Shown here in pieces: positions 1 through 8,207 of a DNA stretch of 36,218 nucleotides; the stretch's first letter is position 1, and each line of letters opens with the position of its first letter. The notes beneath the pieces were generated by a model. That model was not told the origin of the DNA and did no database searches. It saw only the letters and a list, made by a program, of their open reading frames with translations. The stretch comes from a virus: IMG/VR virus record IMGVR_UViG_3300028025_000873, positions 1 through 36,218 of that record, one strand, 5' to 3'. Made by a program: the position numbers and the translations under genes.

Positions 1-1155
1 ATGGAGGCTACATACGGTGCTCCACAAGTATCTGTAGACACAGCCGGATTGACAGGCGCAGCGCCTAATATCCAAGGCACGCCTACTCTTTACTATGATC
101 CAAATGGAAATTTGGCTGGAGTATTGTCACAAAATGGCGTGGTAACTCCTGCGTCTATGAACGCATTAATACCAAATTTTTCTAGTACGGTTGCCACTGC
201 AAATACTCCAGTTCAGATGATTGACGCAGAAGGTGTAAGACTGTACTTGCGTGATGCAAACGACCCCGAGTCTGTTACTTATACCAATACGGGTATACCT
301 GCTATTGCCGGAACGCTAGGCGAATCTGCTTACCGTCCGGTTGAGCAAAAAGGCATCTTAGGCACTATTGGTGGTGACTTTGCCGGAGCAGCTAAAGACC
401 CGTCATTTTGGAAGTTTCTAGCCGCTGCTGCCGCCATTACAGGCGGTGGATTAGCGCTTAATAGTGCTTATGGTGCGGGTGGATTAGGTGCGGCTGGTGG
501 TGCTACGGCTTTCCCTGTTGCAGACCTTGGATTGTTAGGCGCTACTGAGTTAGGTGCGGGCGGTATGAGCGCAGCGGAAGCGCTTGCATTGGCTGCCGAG
601 GGCGGTCTAGGTGCAGAATTCGGTGTGCAAGGTGCTCTTGGCGGTTTAGGTGGAGCAGGTGCAGGTGGCATGAGTGCCGCAGAAGCGCTTGCATTAGCCT
701 CAGAAGGCGGTCTAGGCGCTGAGTTTGGCGTACAGGGTGCATTAGCTGCAAACCCTGGTCTCATGGCTTCACTTGAGGCTATGTTACCCGCAGGTGCTAT
801 GGGTTCACTCATTAAGGGTGGACTAACTCTAGGTGGTTTAGCAGCGTTAAGCGCACTAGCCCCTAAGCAGGGTGGCGGTGGTGGCACAAGCGGCACTCCT
901 AGCCTTAGCGCAGATCAGCTAAAGGCAATCGTATCTAGTATGCCTAGCGCAATGGGCAATTACTTGTCTATGGCGGGTAATCCCTACGGTTACGGTGGCG
1001 GCACGATTGATAGTGCTAATGCAAACCTAGCTAACTTGTTCCCAGGCTTTAGCTTGCCGACCGCAGGACCGTACTTCGGTGCGGGTAGGTTTGGAGACGC
1101 ATACGCACCACAAGCATTACCTACAGCACCAATATCTCCTACAGGGTTGGTATGA
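1..1155 (+). CDS. Gly/Ala-rich virion-associated protein (possibly 5'-continued from window end)
   Basis: 384 aa if it starts at the ATG on base 1. Residues ~1-125 look globular; ~138-300 are hydrophobic Gly/Ala/Leu-rich, with a 35-residue tandem repeat (GGMSAAEALALA core) at bases 559-663 and 664-744. The composition resembles phage internal or ejection proteins that can enter membranes, but I do not recognise a named family. It lies between the portal/GNAT block and the scaffold gene. If the molecule is circular, the acetyltransferase frame at the window end reads into this ORF with no stop, so the true gene could be a 532-residue fusion. Alternatively the ATG is a real start: the last bases of the window supply an AAGGTG about 7 nt before it. 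Function unknown; expression as a virion protein is inferred from position. Confidence 0.7.
   Translation: MEATYGAPQVSVDTAGLTGAAPNIQGTPTLYYDPNGNLAGVLSQNGVVTPASMNALIPNFSSTVATANTPVQMIDAEGVRLYLRDANDPESVTYTNTGIPAIAGTLGESAYRPVEQKGILGTIGGDFAGAAKDPSFWKFLAAAAAITGGGLALNSAYGAGGLGAAGGATAFPVADLGLLGATELGAGGMSAAEALALAAEGGLGAEFGVQGALGGLGGAGAGGMSAAEALALASEGGLGAEFGVQGALAANPGLMASLEAMLPAGAMGSLIKGGLTLGGLAALSALAPKQGGGGGTSGTPSLSADQLKAIVSSMPSAMGNYLSMAGNPYGYGGGTIDSANANLANLFPGFSLPTAGPYFGAGRFGDAYAPQALPTAPISPTGLV
559..744 (+). repeat. Tandem repeat, 105-bp unit, inside the Gly/Ala-rich gene
   Basis: The unit starting at 559 (GGMSAAEALALA...GVQGAL plus an 8-residue Gly linker) is repeated at 664, where the second copy stops after 27 residues. 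The two copies differ mostly at synonymous positions (for example ttggctgcc against ttagcctca). This suggests an older in-frame duplication kept for protein reasons rather than a fresh slippage event. Confidence 0.9.
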
Positions 1156-1382
1156 ACAAAGCAGAGCGTGCAGCAAGCCTTTTGAGAGACGAGTTCTTTG
1201 TAGAAGAGATTGAAAGGCTTAAACAGATGTACGTCACACAGATTGTTAACTCAAACGCAGAGGACATAGACGGTCGGGAACAAGCCTACCGGAATTACTC
1301 CACGATTGAGCAGATTATTTCTCACTTTCAATCTATTGCGGATGACGCAAAGATTAACGAGAAACGATGGAAGATATTTTAG
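1152..1382 (+). CDS. Small conserved-type phage protein, function unknown
   Basis: 76 aa, charged and mostly helical, starting in an ATGA overlap with the stop of the preceding gene, which implies translational coupling. No transmembrane segment and no recognisable motif. It sits between the portal-side genes and the scaffold gene, so it is probably expressed with the morphogenesis genes. I do not recognise a family. Confidence 0.7.
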   Translation: MNKAERAASLLRDEFFVEEIERLKQMYVTQIVNSNAEDIDGREQAYRNYSTIEQIISHFQSIADDAKINEKRWKIF

Positions 1383-1444
1383 GAATATGCGCCAAATGGT
1401 GCAAAACTGCGCTAGACAGTATCTAGCAACATTAGGGTAATCAA

Positions 1445-2413
1445 ATGAGCGAAAACATGACTCCCGCAGAGGGAAATGGGACGCTTTCGGTGGATCAAGC
1501 CGCCGGAGCATTTTTAGGGCTAATGGGTGGTGAGGACTCGCAAGAGCAACCAGATACCGCACAGGAATCCGAAGAGATAACTCAGGAAGCACAGTCAGAC
1601 GAGGAGCAATCCGAATCCGATGGTGAGCAAGTTGAAGACCAAGAGCAAGTAGAAGAGAAACCTCGCTACAAGGTGAAAGCCTCGGGTGAAGAAATAGAGG
1701 TTACGCTCGATGACTTAATCAAAGGTTATCAACGAGAGGCAGACTACACCAAGAAAACCCAAACACTCGCAGAACAGCGTAAGCAAGTTGAAGCCGAACG
1801 CCAAGTAATCGAGCAAGCAAAGACAGAGAGAGATCAGTACCAAGCTAGGCTTGCACTAATTGAGACCGCATTAAAGTCTCGTGAGCCGCAGGAAAACCTA
1901 GAAGCTCTTAAGGAAACCGACCCGATTGGGTTTGCAGTAAAGGTAGCCGAACAAACTCAGCGAGAGAGGCAGCTACAAGCTATTCAGCTAGAGCGAGCAC
2001 GCATTGCCCAACAGCAACAAGCGGAGCAGACTCAAAACTTAAATAGCCATCTAGCCGTTGAAGCGCATAAGTTAGCAGAGGCAATACCCGAGTATGCAGA
2101 CGAGCAGAAGTCCGTACAGGTCAAAAAAGACATACGAGATTATGCTAAAAAGATTGGATGGTCGGACGAAGAGTTGGCTAGTGTGTATGACTCTCGTGCC
2201 GTTCTGACTTTGTATCGTGCGATGCAATACGAAAAGCTAATGGGCAACAAGGCAACCGTAACCAAAAAGGTTAACGAAGCCCCTAAGATGCTCAAGCCTG
2301 GCGTATCCCGTCAAACGGATGCAAATGCAGATCAGACTAAGAAAGCCCAAAACAAGCTCAAGCAAACCGGAAAAGTCCGAGACGCAGCGAGCGTATTTGA
2401 ACGATTCATTTAA
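1445..2413 (+). CDS. Capsid scaffolding protein
   Basis: 322 aa, immediately upstream of the major capsid gene, as usual for scaffolds. Residues ~25-75 are extremely acidic and Gln/Glu-rich. Residues ~105-210 form a long charged helix with coiled-coil character (AEQRKQVEAERQ). The C-terminus is basic (KKAQNKLKQTGKVRD), matching the basic capsid-binding helix of scaffolds. Its role would be to template procapsid assembly inside the shell and then exit. The call rests on composition and position; scaffolds diverge too fast for motif identification. Ends 9 nt before the capsid start. Confidence 0.85.
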   Translation: MSENMTPAEGNGTLSVDQAAGAFLGLMGGEDSQEQPDTAQESEEITQEAQSDEEQSESDGEQVEDQEQVEEKPRYKVKASGEEIEVTLDDLIKGYQREADYTKKTQTLAEQRKQVEAERQVIEQAKTERDQYQARLALIETALKSREPQENLEALKETDPIGFAVKVAEQTQRERQLQAIQLERARIAQQQQAEQTQNLNSHLAVEAHKLAEAIPEYADEQKSVQVKKDIRDYAKKIGWSDEELASVYDSRAVLTLYRAMQYEKLMGNKATVTKKVNEAPKMLKPGVSRQTDANADQTKKAQNKLKQTGKVRDAASVFERFI

Positions 2414-2422
2414 GGAATTATT

Positions 2423-3367
2423 ATGCCTACATTTACCGCACATAGTGCTATTGGTCAGCGTGAAGACCTATCCGATGTTATCTATAACATTGCTCCAACA
2501 GAAACCCCATTGCTAAACACTTTGGCTCGTGCCAAAGCTACAGCCGTGTACCACGAGTGGCAGACAGACTCGTTGGCAGCCGCTACTACTGCTAACGCAG
2601 CAGTTGAAGGCGCTGACGCTACTTCGGCAACACTCAGCCCAACAACCCGCCTCGGTAACTACACCCAGATCGTTCAAAAGACGATTCAAGTGTCCGGCAC
2701 TCTTGAGACTGTTAACAAAGCAGGTCGCAAGTCGGAAAAGGCTTACCAATTGGCTCGTGCATCAAGCGAGTTGAAGCGTGACATCGAAACGATCCTTTGT
2801 GCAAACCAAGGTCGTAGCGCAGGTTCGTCAAGCACAGCCCGTACAATGGGTTCGATGTTGTCGTGGTTGACTAGCAACGTAGACAAAGCCTCTAACGGTG
2901 CAAACCCAACAACTATCGGTGTGTCTACCCGTTCGGACGGTACTGCTCGCACGTTTACTGAGACTCTTCTCAAGAACGTGATTGCATCCGTTTACTCTTC
3001 GGGCGGTTCGCCAAAAGTGTTGATGGTGGGTACAGCAGGTAAGCAGAAAGTGTCGAGCTTTGCAGGTATTGCTGCACAGCGCTACATGGCTCCAGCCGAT
3101 GCTCCTACTACCATTATCGGTGCAGCCGATGTTTACCTTTCGGACTTTGGTTCGGTAAGCGTTGTGCCTAACCGTTTCATGCGTGCAAGCGATGCTTTCG
3201 TGCTCGATCCTGAGTACGCAGCAGTTGCTTACCTACGCCCATTCGCAACAATCGAATTGGCTAAAGCTGGCGATAGCGACAAGACTCAGATTCTTGCTGA
3301 GTTGACGCTTGAAATGCGTAACGAAGCAGCTCATGGCTTGGTCGCTGACCTGAACATGGCGCTGTAA
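2423..3367 (+). CDS. Major capsid protein, SU10 type (DUF5309-like)
   Basis: 314 aa. The N-terminus (APTETPLLNTL), the central QIVQKTIQVSGT segment and the C-terminal AKAGDSDKTQILAELTLEMR match the SU10-like major capsid family formerly called DUF5309, a HK97-fold shell protein. Position directly after the scaffold supports this. The start has an AGGAATT just upstream. Base composition is slightly richer in GC and preferred codons than neighbouring genes, as expected for the most abundant virion protein. A stable hairpin lies 16 nt after the stop. Confidence 0.95.
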   Translation: MPTFTAHSAIGQREDLSDVIYNIAPTETPLLNTLARAKATAVYHEWQTDSLAAATTANAAVEGADATSATLSPTTRLGNYTQIVQKTIQVSGTLETVNKAGRKSEKAYQLARASSELKRDIETILCANQGRSAGSSSTARTMGSMLSWLTSNVDKASNGANPTTIGVSTRSDGTARTFTETLLKNVIASVYSSGGSPKVLMVGTAGKQKVSSFAGIAAQRYMAPADAPTTIIGAADVYLSDFGSVSVVPNRFMRASDAFVLDPEYAAVAYLRPFATIELAKAGDSDKTQILAELTLEMRNEAAHGLVADLNMAL

Positions 3368-3381
3368 TCTCAACTTGAGAT
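3367..3381 (+). repeat. Short inverted repeat at capsid stop codon
   Basis: ATCTCAACTTGAGAT is a perfect palindrome with one central base, overlapping the last base of the capsid stop. It lies immediately before the larger UUCG hairpin, so the two may form one stacked 3'-end structure on the capsid message. Confidence 0.6.
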
Positions 3382-3382
3382 A

Positions 3383-3406
3383 GGGGTAGGGCTTCGGCTC
3401 TACCCC
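3383..3406 (+). terminator. Very stable cUUCGg hairpin after the major capsid gene
   Basis: GGGGTAGGGC-TTCG-GCTCTACCCC forms a 10-bp stem (one G-T wobble) closed by the C(UUCG)G tetraloop. There is no T-run afterwards: the next bases are GACATAGG and then the next ATG at 3418. It is therefore not a canonical intrinsic terminator. It may partially attenuate transcription or protect the capsid mRNA 3' end, raising capsid expression relative to downstream genes. Confidence 0.75.
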
Positions 3407-3417
3407 GACATAGGATT

Positions 3418-3738
3418 ATGAGCAAACTATTTAATGTTGACACCGAAGTAGGTAGACATACGGTAGCCCACGATGACGGAAATGGTGGACTAATCCTCGA
3501 AACCAAACAAGATATTTCAGAAATACTAGAAGCAAACAAGCGGGACTACAACAGTATCACTTCTGTAGACCGTTGGGGTGATTTAACACACATAGCTCGG
3601 ATACCTTACACGGTCATTGATGATCTGAATAGAAAGGGTATTATGAGAGGGTTCGCAGTTGTTGACGAAAGCGCATTTGCTGCTTTCCTTAACAATCCTG
3701 ATAACCGATTTTTGCGTGTTCGCCCAGGGAATATATGA
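3418..3738 (+). CDS. Phage protein after capsid gene, function unknown
   Basis: 106 aa, soluble, no membrane segment. Ends with DNRFLRVRPGNI, a Pro/Arg-rich tail of a type I associate with small phage proteins encoded just downstream of capsid genes. An AGGATT precedes the ATG closely. It overlaps the next gene by 4 nt (ATGA). Position suggests a head or connector accessory protein, but no domain is recognisable, so this is inference. Confidence 0.75.
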   Translation: MSKLFNVDTEVGRHTVAHDDGNGGLILETKQDISEILEANKRDYNSITSVDRWGDLTHIARIPYTVIDDLNRKGIMRGFAVVDESAFAAFLNNPDNRFLRVRPGNI

Positions 3739-4415
3739 AGATAGCTATATGCGTACCATGCCGTGATAGCGTTATGTCGGGCTTTGCCTTTGACCTAGCA
3801 AATATGGTTGGTTACACAGCAAGAAATACTGACCACAAGATAACTTTATTACAGATGCCAGGCACGCTAATCTTTACACAGCGTGAGATGTTGGCAGACG
3901 ATGCTCTAGCAGACGGTGCGGAAGCTATCTTATGGATTGACTCAGATATGCGGTTTCCGGCAAATACGCTAGAAGTGATGTTAAGCCGGAAAGTACCTAT
4001 CTTGGGAGTTAACGCTACGACACGCAGAACACCAATTCTCCCCACAGCATTAAATCTGGAGATGGAGAAAGATACTGCCGTATTACGCAAGGTAGAAAGT
4101 AGAGGCAAACAAGGGATAGAGCAGGTAACAGCCGTAGGATTCGGGGTTACGCTTGTTAAATCTCAAGTATTTAGGGAAATCCCTAAGCCTTGGTTTAACA
4201 TTATCTGGAAGGATGATGGAGACATTATTGGCGAGGATGTACATTTCTGCGTCAAGGCGCTAGATTTCGGGATAGAAACTTATGTCGATCACGACCTAAG
4301 CCCGTTAATCAAGCATATAGGCACAAAAGAATACGGATGGGATGACGTAAAACATGGCAATAACAACATACAGCGACCTGCAAACAACAATCGCAAACTA
4401 TCTCGCAAGAAGTGA
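3735..4415 (+). CDS. Glycosyltransferase-like protein (GT-A fold) within the head genes
   Basis: 226 aa. The N-terminal MKIAICVPCRDSV strand and WIDSDMRFP (DSD at residues 69-71, metal/nucleotide-sugar binding) fit a GT-A glycosyltransferase. GEDVHFC (166-171) resembles the ED motif of such enzymes, and His194 in KHIG could be a late metal ligand. It sits between the capsid gene and the head-tail adaptor, an unusual place for an enzyme. Its last ~20 codons overlap the adaptor gene by 62 nt, producing an Asn/Lys-rich tail. It may glycosylate a virion protein or a host surface component; substrate unknown. Confidence 0.75.
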   Translation: MKIAICVPCRDSVMSGFAFDLANMVGYTARNTDHKITLLQMPGTLIFTQREMLADDALADGAEAILWIDSDMRFPANTLEVMLSRKVPILGVNATTRRTPILPTALNLEMEKDTAVLRKVESRGKQGIEQVTAVGFGVTLVKSQVFREIPKPWFNIIWKDDGDIIGEDVHFCVKALDFGIETYVDHDLSPLIKHIGTKEYGWDDVKHGNNNIQRPANNNRKLSRKK

Positions 4416-4974
4416 CCTAACGGCTCAGATTCCGGACTTTATCCGGTTAGCCGAAACACGCTTGCGTAGGGATTTGCGTATTCGGCAGATGATGAACGCA
4501 GCCACCACAAGCACTACAGGTGGAGATGCTACCGTAGCCCTGCCTAGTGACTTCCTAGAGGTGCGTGATTTGGTGTTGTTGACCAACCCTGTTACGCCAT
4601 TGAATTACATCTCCCCATCCGTATTTTCTCGTAACGCTCGTGTGACTGAATCAGGTAGACCATTGGATTACACCATCTTGGCTACCGAGTTTAAGTTTGC
4701 ACCCGTACCGGACTCTGCGTACACGATTGAGATTCTCTATTATGCAGCACCAGCGTTCCTAACAAGCTCAAACCCTAGCAATACATTCCTAGCCGTTTGC
4801 CCTGACCTACTGCTTTACGCATCCTTGGTCGAGGCAGAACCGTACCTTATGAACGATTCACGGATTCAGGTATGGGCGGGTATGTACGACAGAGGTTTAG
4901 CATCAACAAATACATCGGATGAAGCCGCCCAATATAGCGGTGTTCCGCTTACAATGACACTTACAACGAGGTAA
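4354..4974 (+). CDS. Head-tail adaptor (SU10 adaptor / gp6-like connector)
   Basis: 206 aa. The start MAITTYSDLQTTIANYLARS, RLAETRLRRDLRIRQM and the ALPSDFLEVRDLVL segment are characteristic of the phage adaptor family that docks on the portal ring. The C-terminal half (YYAAPAFL, CPDLLLYASLVEAEPYL) fits the same family. It would connect portal to tail after DNA packaging. The ATG lies inside the preceding glycosyltransferase gene (62-nt overlap); the strong family N-terminus decides this start. Confidence 0.85.
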   Translation: MAITTYSDLQTTIANYLARSDLTAQIPDFIRLAETRLRRDLRIRQMMNAATTSTTGGDATVALPSDFLEVRDLVLLTNPVTPLNYISPSVFSRNARVTESGRPLDYTILATEFKFAPVPDSAYTIEILYYAAPAFLTSSNPSNTFLAVCPDLLLYASLVEAEPYLMNDSRIQVWAGMYDRGLASTNTSDEAAQYSGVPLTMTLTTR

Positions 4975-4977
4975 AAC

Positions 4978-5364
4978 ATGGCTGCTTTTAGCAATTACTT
5001 AGAAAACGCACTTATCAACGGTACGCTGCGTGCTACATCTTACACAGCACCAACAACGGTATACGTTGGTTTGTTTACCTCTGACCCTACGGACGCAGGT
5101 TCGGGTACTGAGGTATCGGGTAACGCATACGCACGACAATCCGCTACATTTGCTGCACCATCGAACGGCGCAAGCTCTACTAACGCAGATGTGCAGTTTC
5201 CACAAGCTACAGGCACATGGGGTACAGTTGGTTGGTTTGGTATCTTTGATGCGTTGACATCCGGTAATCTTATGTACCACGGTGCATTGACAGCAAGCAA
5301 GACGATTGAAACAGGCGATGTATTCAAGATTGCCTCCGGCAACCTAACGGTTACGCTCGCTTAA
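4978..5364 (+). CDS. Small virion protein with VYVGLFT motif
   Basis: 128 aa, beta-rich, Ala/Thr/Ser-rich. The pattern LENALINGTLR...TVYVGLFTSDPTDAGSGTEVSG...YARQ recurs in phage structural proteins often labelled tail-fibre-associated or minor tail protein. GAGGTAAAAC precedes the ATG. It lies between the adaptor and the gp10-like tail protein, supporting a tail or decoration role. The exact structural role cannot be read from the sequence. Confidence 0.8.
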   Translation: MAAFSNYLENALINGTLRATSYTAPTTVYVGLFTSDPTDAGSGTEVSGNAYARQSATFAAPSNGASSTNADVQFPQATGTWGTVGWFGIFDALTSGNLMYHGALTASKTIETGDVFKIASGNLTVTLA

Positions 5365-5365
5365 C

Positions 5366-6019
5366 ATGGCAGATATTTGTGGACCATACACGCTAGAACA
5401 GTTAGACCTGTTCGGGGGTAACTTAGATACCCTTGCGTTCTCGCTTGATAGCGAAATATGGACTTCACCAAATACCTGCATTTTTGACGTTTCATTATCA
5501 ACATCAGGCGTAGCTACAGTTGTAGCAATTGGCGAACGCATACTAGATGGATCGGCAAGCGTATCGGCAAGCGCATCTGCAAGCAGCACAGCAATTCGTG
5601 TCAGGACATCTACAGCAAGCGTAAGCGCAGAGGCTACAGCATCTAGCGAGGCTATTAGGGTTCGCCTAAGCTCCGCAGATGTTACGGGTATTGCAACCGC
5701 AAGCGCACTAGGTGGTGTTGAATACAGCGCAGAAGGCGTATTGGCTGGTATTGCATCCGCATCCGCATTGCCTTACGCAGATTGGCTAGATAGCGCAAAT
5801 GTTTACGCAGCCGCAAGTGTGGCTTGTATTGCCGAGCGCTTGGGTGAGAATTGGACGGACGAGACATTTGGGGATAACTCTTGGTCTCTTAACCCTGCAA
5901 ACGACAATATATGGGTTGATGAGTCTGAAGGTTCTAATACATGGACAGAATTGCCAGTTAGCTCTAACACTTGGGTAAACGAGGCGCAAGGGAATAACTC
6001 ATGGCAGAAAGTAGGATAA
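5366..6019 (+). CDS. Ser/Ala-repeat virion protein with C-terminal Asn-Trp repeats
   Basis: 217 aa. Residues ~55-155 are low-complexity Ala/Ser/Val with repeated AIRVR and ASASA blocks. Residues ~165-217 hold five spaced Trp motifs (GDNSW, NDNIW, GSNTW, SSNTW, GNNSW) 9-13 residues apart. The reading frame overlaps the next gene by 19 nt. The repeated polar-Trp pattern suggests a beta-repeat or binding surface. Position among tail genes suggests a virion part; function is unknown. Confidence 0.75.
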   Translation: MADICGPYTLEQLDLFGGNLDTLAFSLDSEIWTSPNTCIFDVSLSTSGVATVVAIGERILDGSASVSASASASSTAIRVRTSTASVSAEATASSEAIRVRLSSADVTGIATASALGGVEYSAEGVLAGIASASALPYADWLDSANVYAAASVACIAERLGENWTDETFGDNSWSLNPANDNIWVDESEGSNTWTELPVSSNTWVNEAQGNNSWQKVG

Positions 6020-7428
6020 ATCTAGGCGAATGGATGCCGGATCAGCCAGGCTTGGCTGGCAACATTACCGAGGCGCTCAATGTTGTGCCTACGGCTATTG
6101 GCTACGGTCCATTTTCGTCCGAAGTAGCCTTGTCTGACAGCGCATCTCAAGACTTATTGGCTGTCTTTTCGGGTAAGTTTGCGAATGTTACGACATTGTT
6201 TGCGGGTGGTGATACCAAACTATTTAAGTTTGATTCTACCGACCTAGACTTGGACGATGTATCTCGTACAGCTAGTGCTTACACCTCTACTGATATGTGG
6301 GACTTTACACAGTTTGGCAAGGTAATTATTGCCGCCAATGGTAAAGACAAACTACAGGCATGGACGCTAGGAACATCTACTAACTTTGCGGATGTTGCCG
6401 CTGCTGCACCTACCGCATCTTACGTTACGGTTGTGCGTGACTTTGTGGTGGCTGCTCGTACAGCATCAAACCCTAACCGTGTGTATTGGTCAGATATTAA
6501 CGATGAGACGGACTGGACTTCTGGTGCAGCGTCTCAATCGGACTATCAAGACATTGCAGACGGTGGAGACATTCAAGGCATTACAGGCGGTGAGTTCGGC
6601 TTAATCTTGCTTGAGCGTGCAATCGTTCGCATGAGTTATGTCGGCTCGCCTTTATTCTTTCAGTTTGACACCATCTCACGCAGCTTAGGATGTTACGAGC
6701 CTCGCTCGATTGTGCAATACGGTCCTGTAACATATTTCCTTGCGGACGATGGTTTTTATATGTGCGATGGGCAGACAATTAAGCCTATCGGTACAGAGCG
6801 TGTGGATCGTTTCTTTTTTAATGATGCTAACCCTAGCTTGTTTAGCCAAATGAGTGCGGCTGTAGACCCAATTAACAACTTAGTTATCTGGGGCTATACC
6901 AACACATTTAGCAAGAAGTCTATGCTGATTTATAACTGGCAAACTAACCGCTGGTCACACGCAGAAACGACCACGACATACATTGCCACGGCTGCTAGTG
7001 CAACAATTACGCTAGAAGGCTTGGACTCATACGGCACGATGGACTCGCTTACAAGTAGCTTGGACTCTCGTTTGTGGTCAGGCGGTAAGATTCTATTGTT
7101 TGGCGTGGATGAGGACAAAATCTACACCTTTACGGGTCAGCCTAAAACGGCAGATGTGCAAACCGGAGACTTCCAAGCCGGAGCGCAGTCTATCGTTAAG
7201 TTAGCCCGTCCGCAGGTTGATAACGGTTCGGCTAATGTTGCCGTGTTTTCACGCAATAGGTTGGATACCGAGGTAATCTTTGGCGACACGACTCCTGCAA
7301 GCGATGAGAACAGGGTTTCTCTGCGGTCTGTAGGTAGATACCATCGGCTTAAGATTGTGCCGACAGGAGACCAATGGAAGCATTTGGTGGCTATTGATGT
7401 AGACGCTACTCCGGTAGGTGCAAGATGA
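6001..7428 (+). CDS. P22 gp10-like tail hub / packaged-DNA stabilisation protein
   Basis: 475 aa. N-terminus INLGEWMPDQPGLAGNITEALNV (start at ~6), TLFAGGDTKLFKF, a series of beta blades (VVRDFVVAARTA, RVYWSDINDETDW, MLIYNWQTNRWSH) and the terminal RYHRLKIVPTGDQWK are typical of the P22 gp10-like nozzle/stabilisation protein that plugs the connector after packaging and carries fibre attachment. Length matches the family (~470). It follows adaptor genes and precedes fibre-like genes, the expected order. Ends in an ATGATG overlap with the next gene. Confidence 0.85.
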   Translation: MAESRINLGEWMPDQPGLAGNITEALNVVPTAIGYGPFSSEVALSDSASQDLLAVFSGKFANVTTLFAGGDTKLFKFDSTDLDLDDVSRTASAYTSTDMWDFTQFGKVIIAANGKDKLQAWTLGTSTNFADVAAAAPTASYVTVVRDFVVAARTASNPNRVYWSDINDETDWTSGAASQSDYQDIADGGDIQGITGGEFGLILLERAIVRMSYVGSPLFFQFDTISRSLGCYEPRSIVQYGPVTYFLADDGFYMCDGQTIKPIGTERVDRFFFNDANPSLFSQMSAAVDPINNLVIWGYTNTFSKKSMLIYNWQTNRWSHAETTTTYIATAASATITLEGLDSYGTMDSLTSSLDSRLWSGGKILLFGVDEDKIYTFTGQPKTADVQTGDFQAGAQSIVKLARPQVDNGSANVAVFSRNRLDTEVIFGDTTPASDENRVSLRSVGRYHRLKIVPTGDQWKHLVAIDVDATPVGAR

Positions 7429-8207
7429 TGTTCCGCAGACTTCCTCCGCAGGGTGGTGATTCTCGCTCTGTTGCTGAGATTGTCAACAATATTATGGATG
7501 GCAAGACCAACAATACAGGTCTTGTCACTCTTAATACTGGTAACGCTACTACTACTACCATCTATAACGAGCGTATAGGCTACGACAGCTTAATTATCCT
7601 AGTTCCGGTATCTGCTGCTGCGGAGGCTGATTCAGCGCCTTATGGGTCGTTTCAGAGCCTTGCAGACCAAACGGCTGCGGCGGCTAATACTGAGTATCAG
7701 GTAACTTACGACACGACAGATTATTCTAACGGCGTTGCTCTTAGCACTAGCTCTAGGATTCAGGTTAAGAATTACGGCATTTACAACTTTCAGACAAGTA
7801 TTCAGTTAACAAATACAGATTCTCAAGCCCATGCCATAAGCGTGTGGTTTAAGAAAAACGGGACTGCAATTGTAAATAGTAATTCTGAGCTTTCTGTTCC
7901 ATCTAAGCATGGAAGCACGGATGGCAGAGCTTTGTTTGTTGTTAACTTTTACTTTGAGCTACAGGCTAACGACTACATCGAGATGGCTTGGTCAACAGAA
8001 AGCACGGCAGTAAGTTTGCAATACATTCCTACACAAACAACGCCTACAAGACCTGCTACACCATCTGTTATCGCAACATTGCAGTATGTTGCTCCGGCTG
8101 CGTCAACAAATGTATACGTTTCAACACAAACTAATGGAAGTGCAACGCTCACTCACTACGCCAATAACACGGCAGATAAAACCTACGGATATGTGGTTAT
8201 CGGATGA
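7425..8207 (+). CDS. Tail-associated protein with TNF/C1q-like jelly-roll domain
   Basis: 260 aa. Residues ~85-205 read as a C1q/TNF-type jelly roll: NGVALSTSSRIQVKNYGIYN, then QTSIQLTNTDSQAHAISVWF, then GRALFVVNFYFELQANDYI and EMAWSTES. Such domains trimerise and occur in phage fibres and base structures that touch the host. The first ~25 residues may be the virion anchor. Translationally coupled to the upstream gp10-like gene and overlaps the downstream gene by ATGA. Receptor binding is a reasonable inference, not demonstrated. Confidence 0.75.
   Translation: MMFRRLPPQGGDSRSVAEIVNNIMDGKTNNTGLVTLNTGNATTTTIYNERIGYDSLIILVPVSAAAEADSAPYGSFQSLADQTAAAANTEYQVTYDTTDYSNGVALSTSSRIQVKNYGIYNFQTSIQLTNTDSQAHAISVWFKKNGTAIVNSNSELSVPSKHGSTDGRALFVVNFYFELQANDYIEMAWSTESTAVSLQYIPTQTTPTRPATPSVIATLQYVAPAASTNVYVSTQTNGSATLTHYANNTADKTYGYVVIG

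Noticed and set aside
468-896. 142-aa minus-strand frame opposite the Gly/Ala-rich gene
   Set aside because: Pro/Ala-rich mirror image of a GC-skewed coding strand, a typical shadow.
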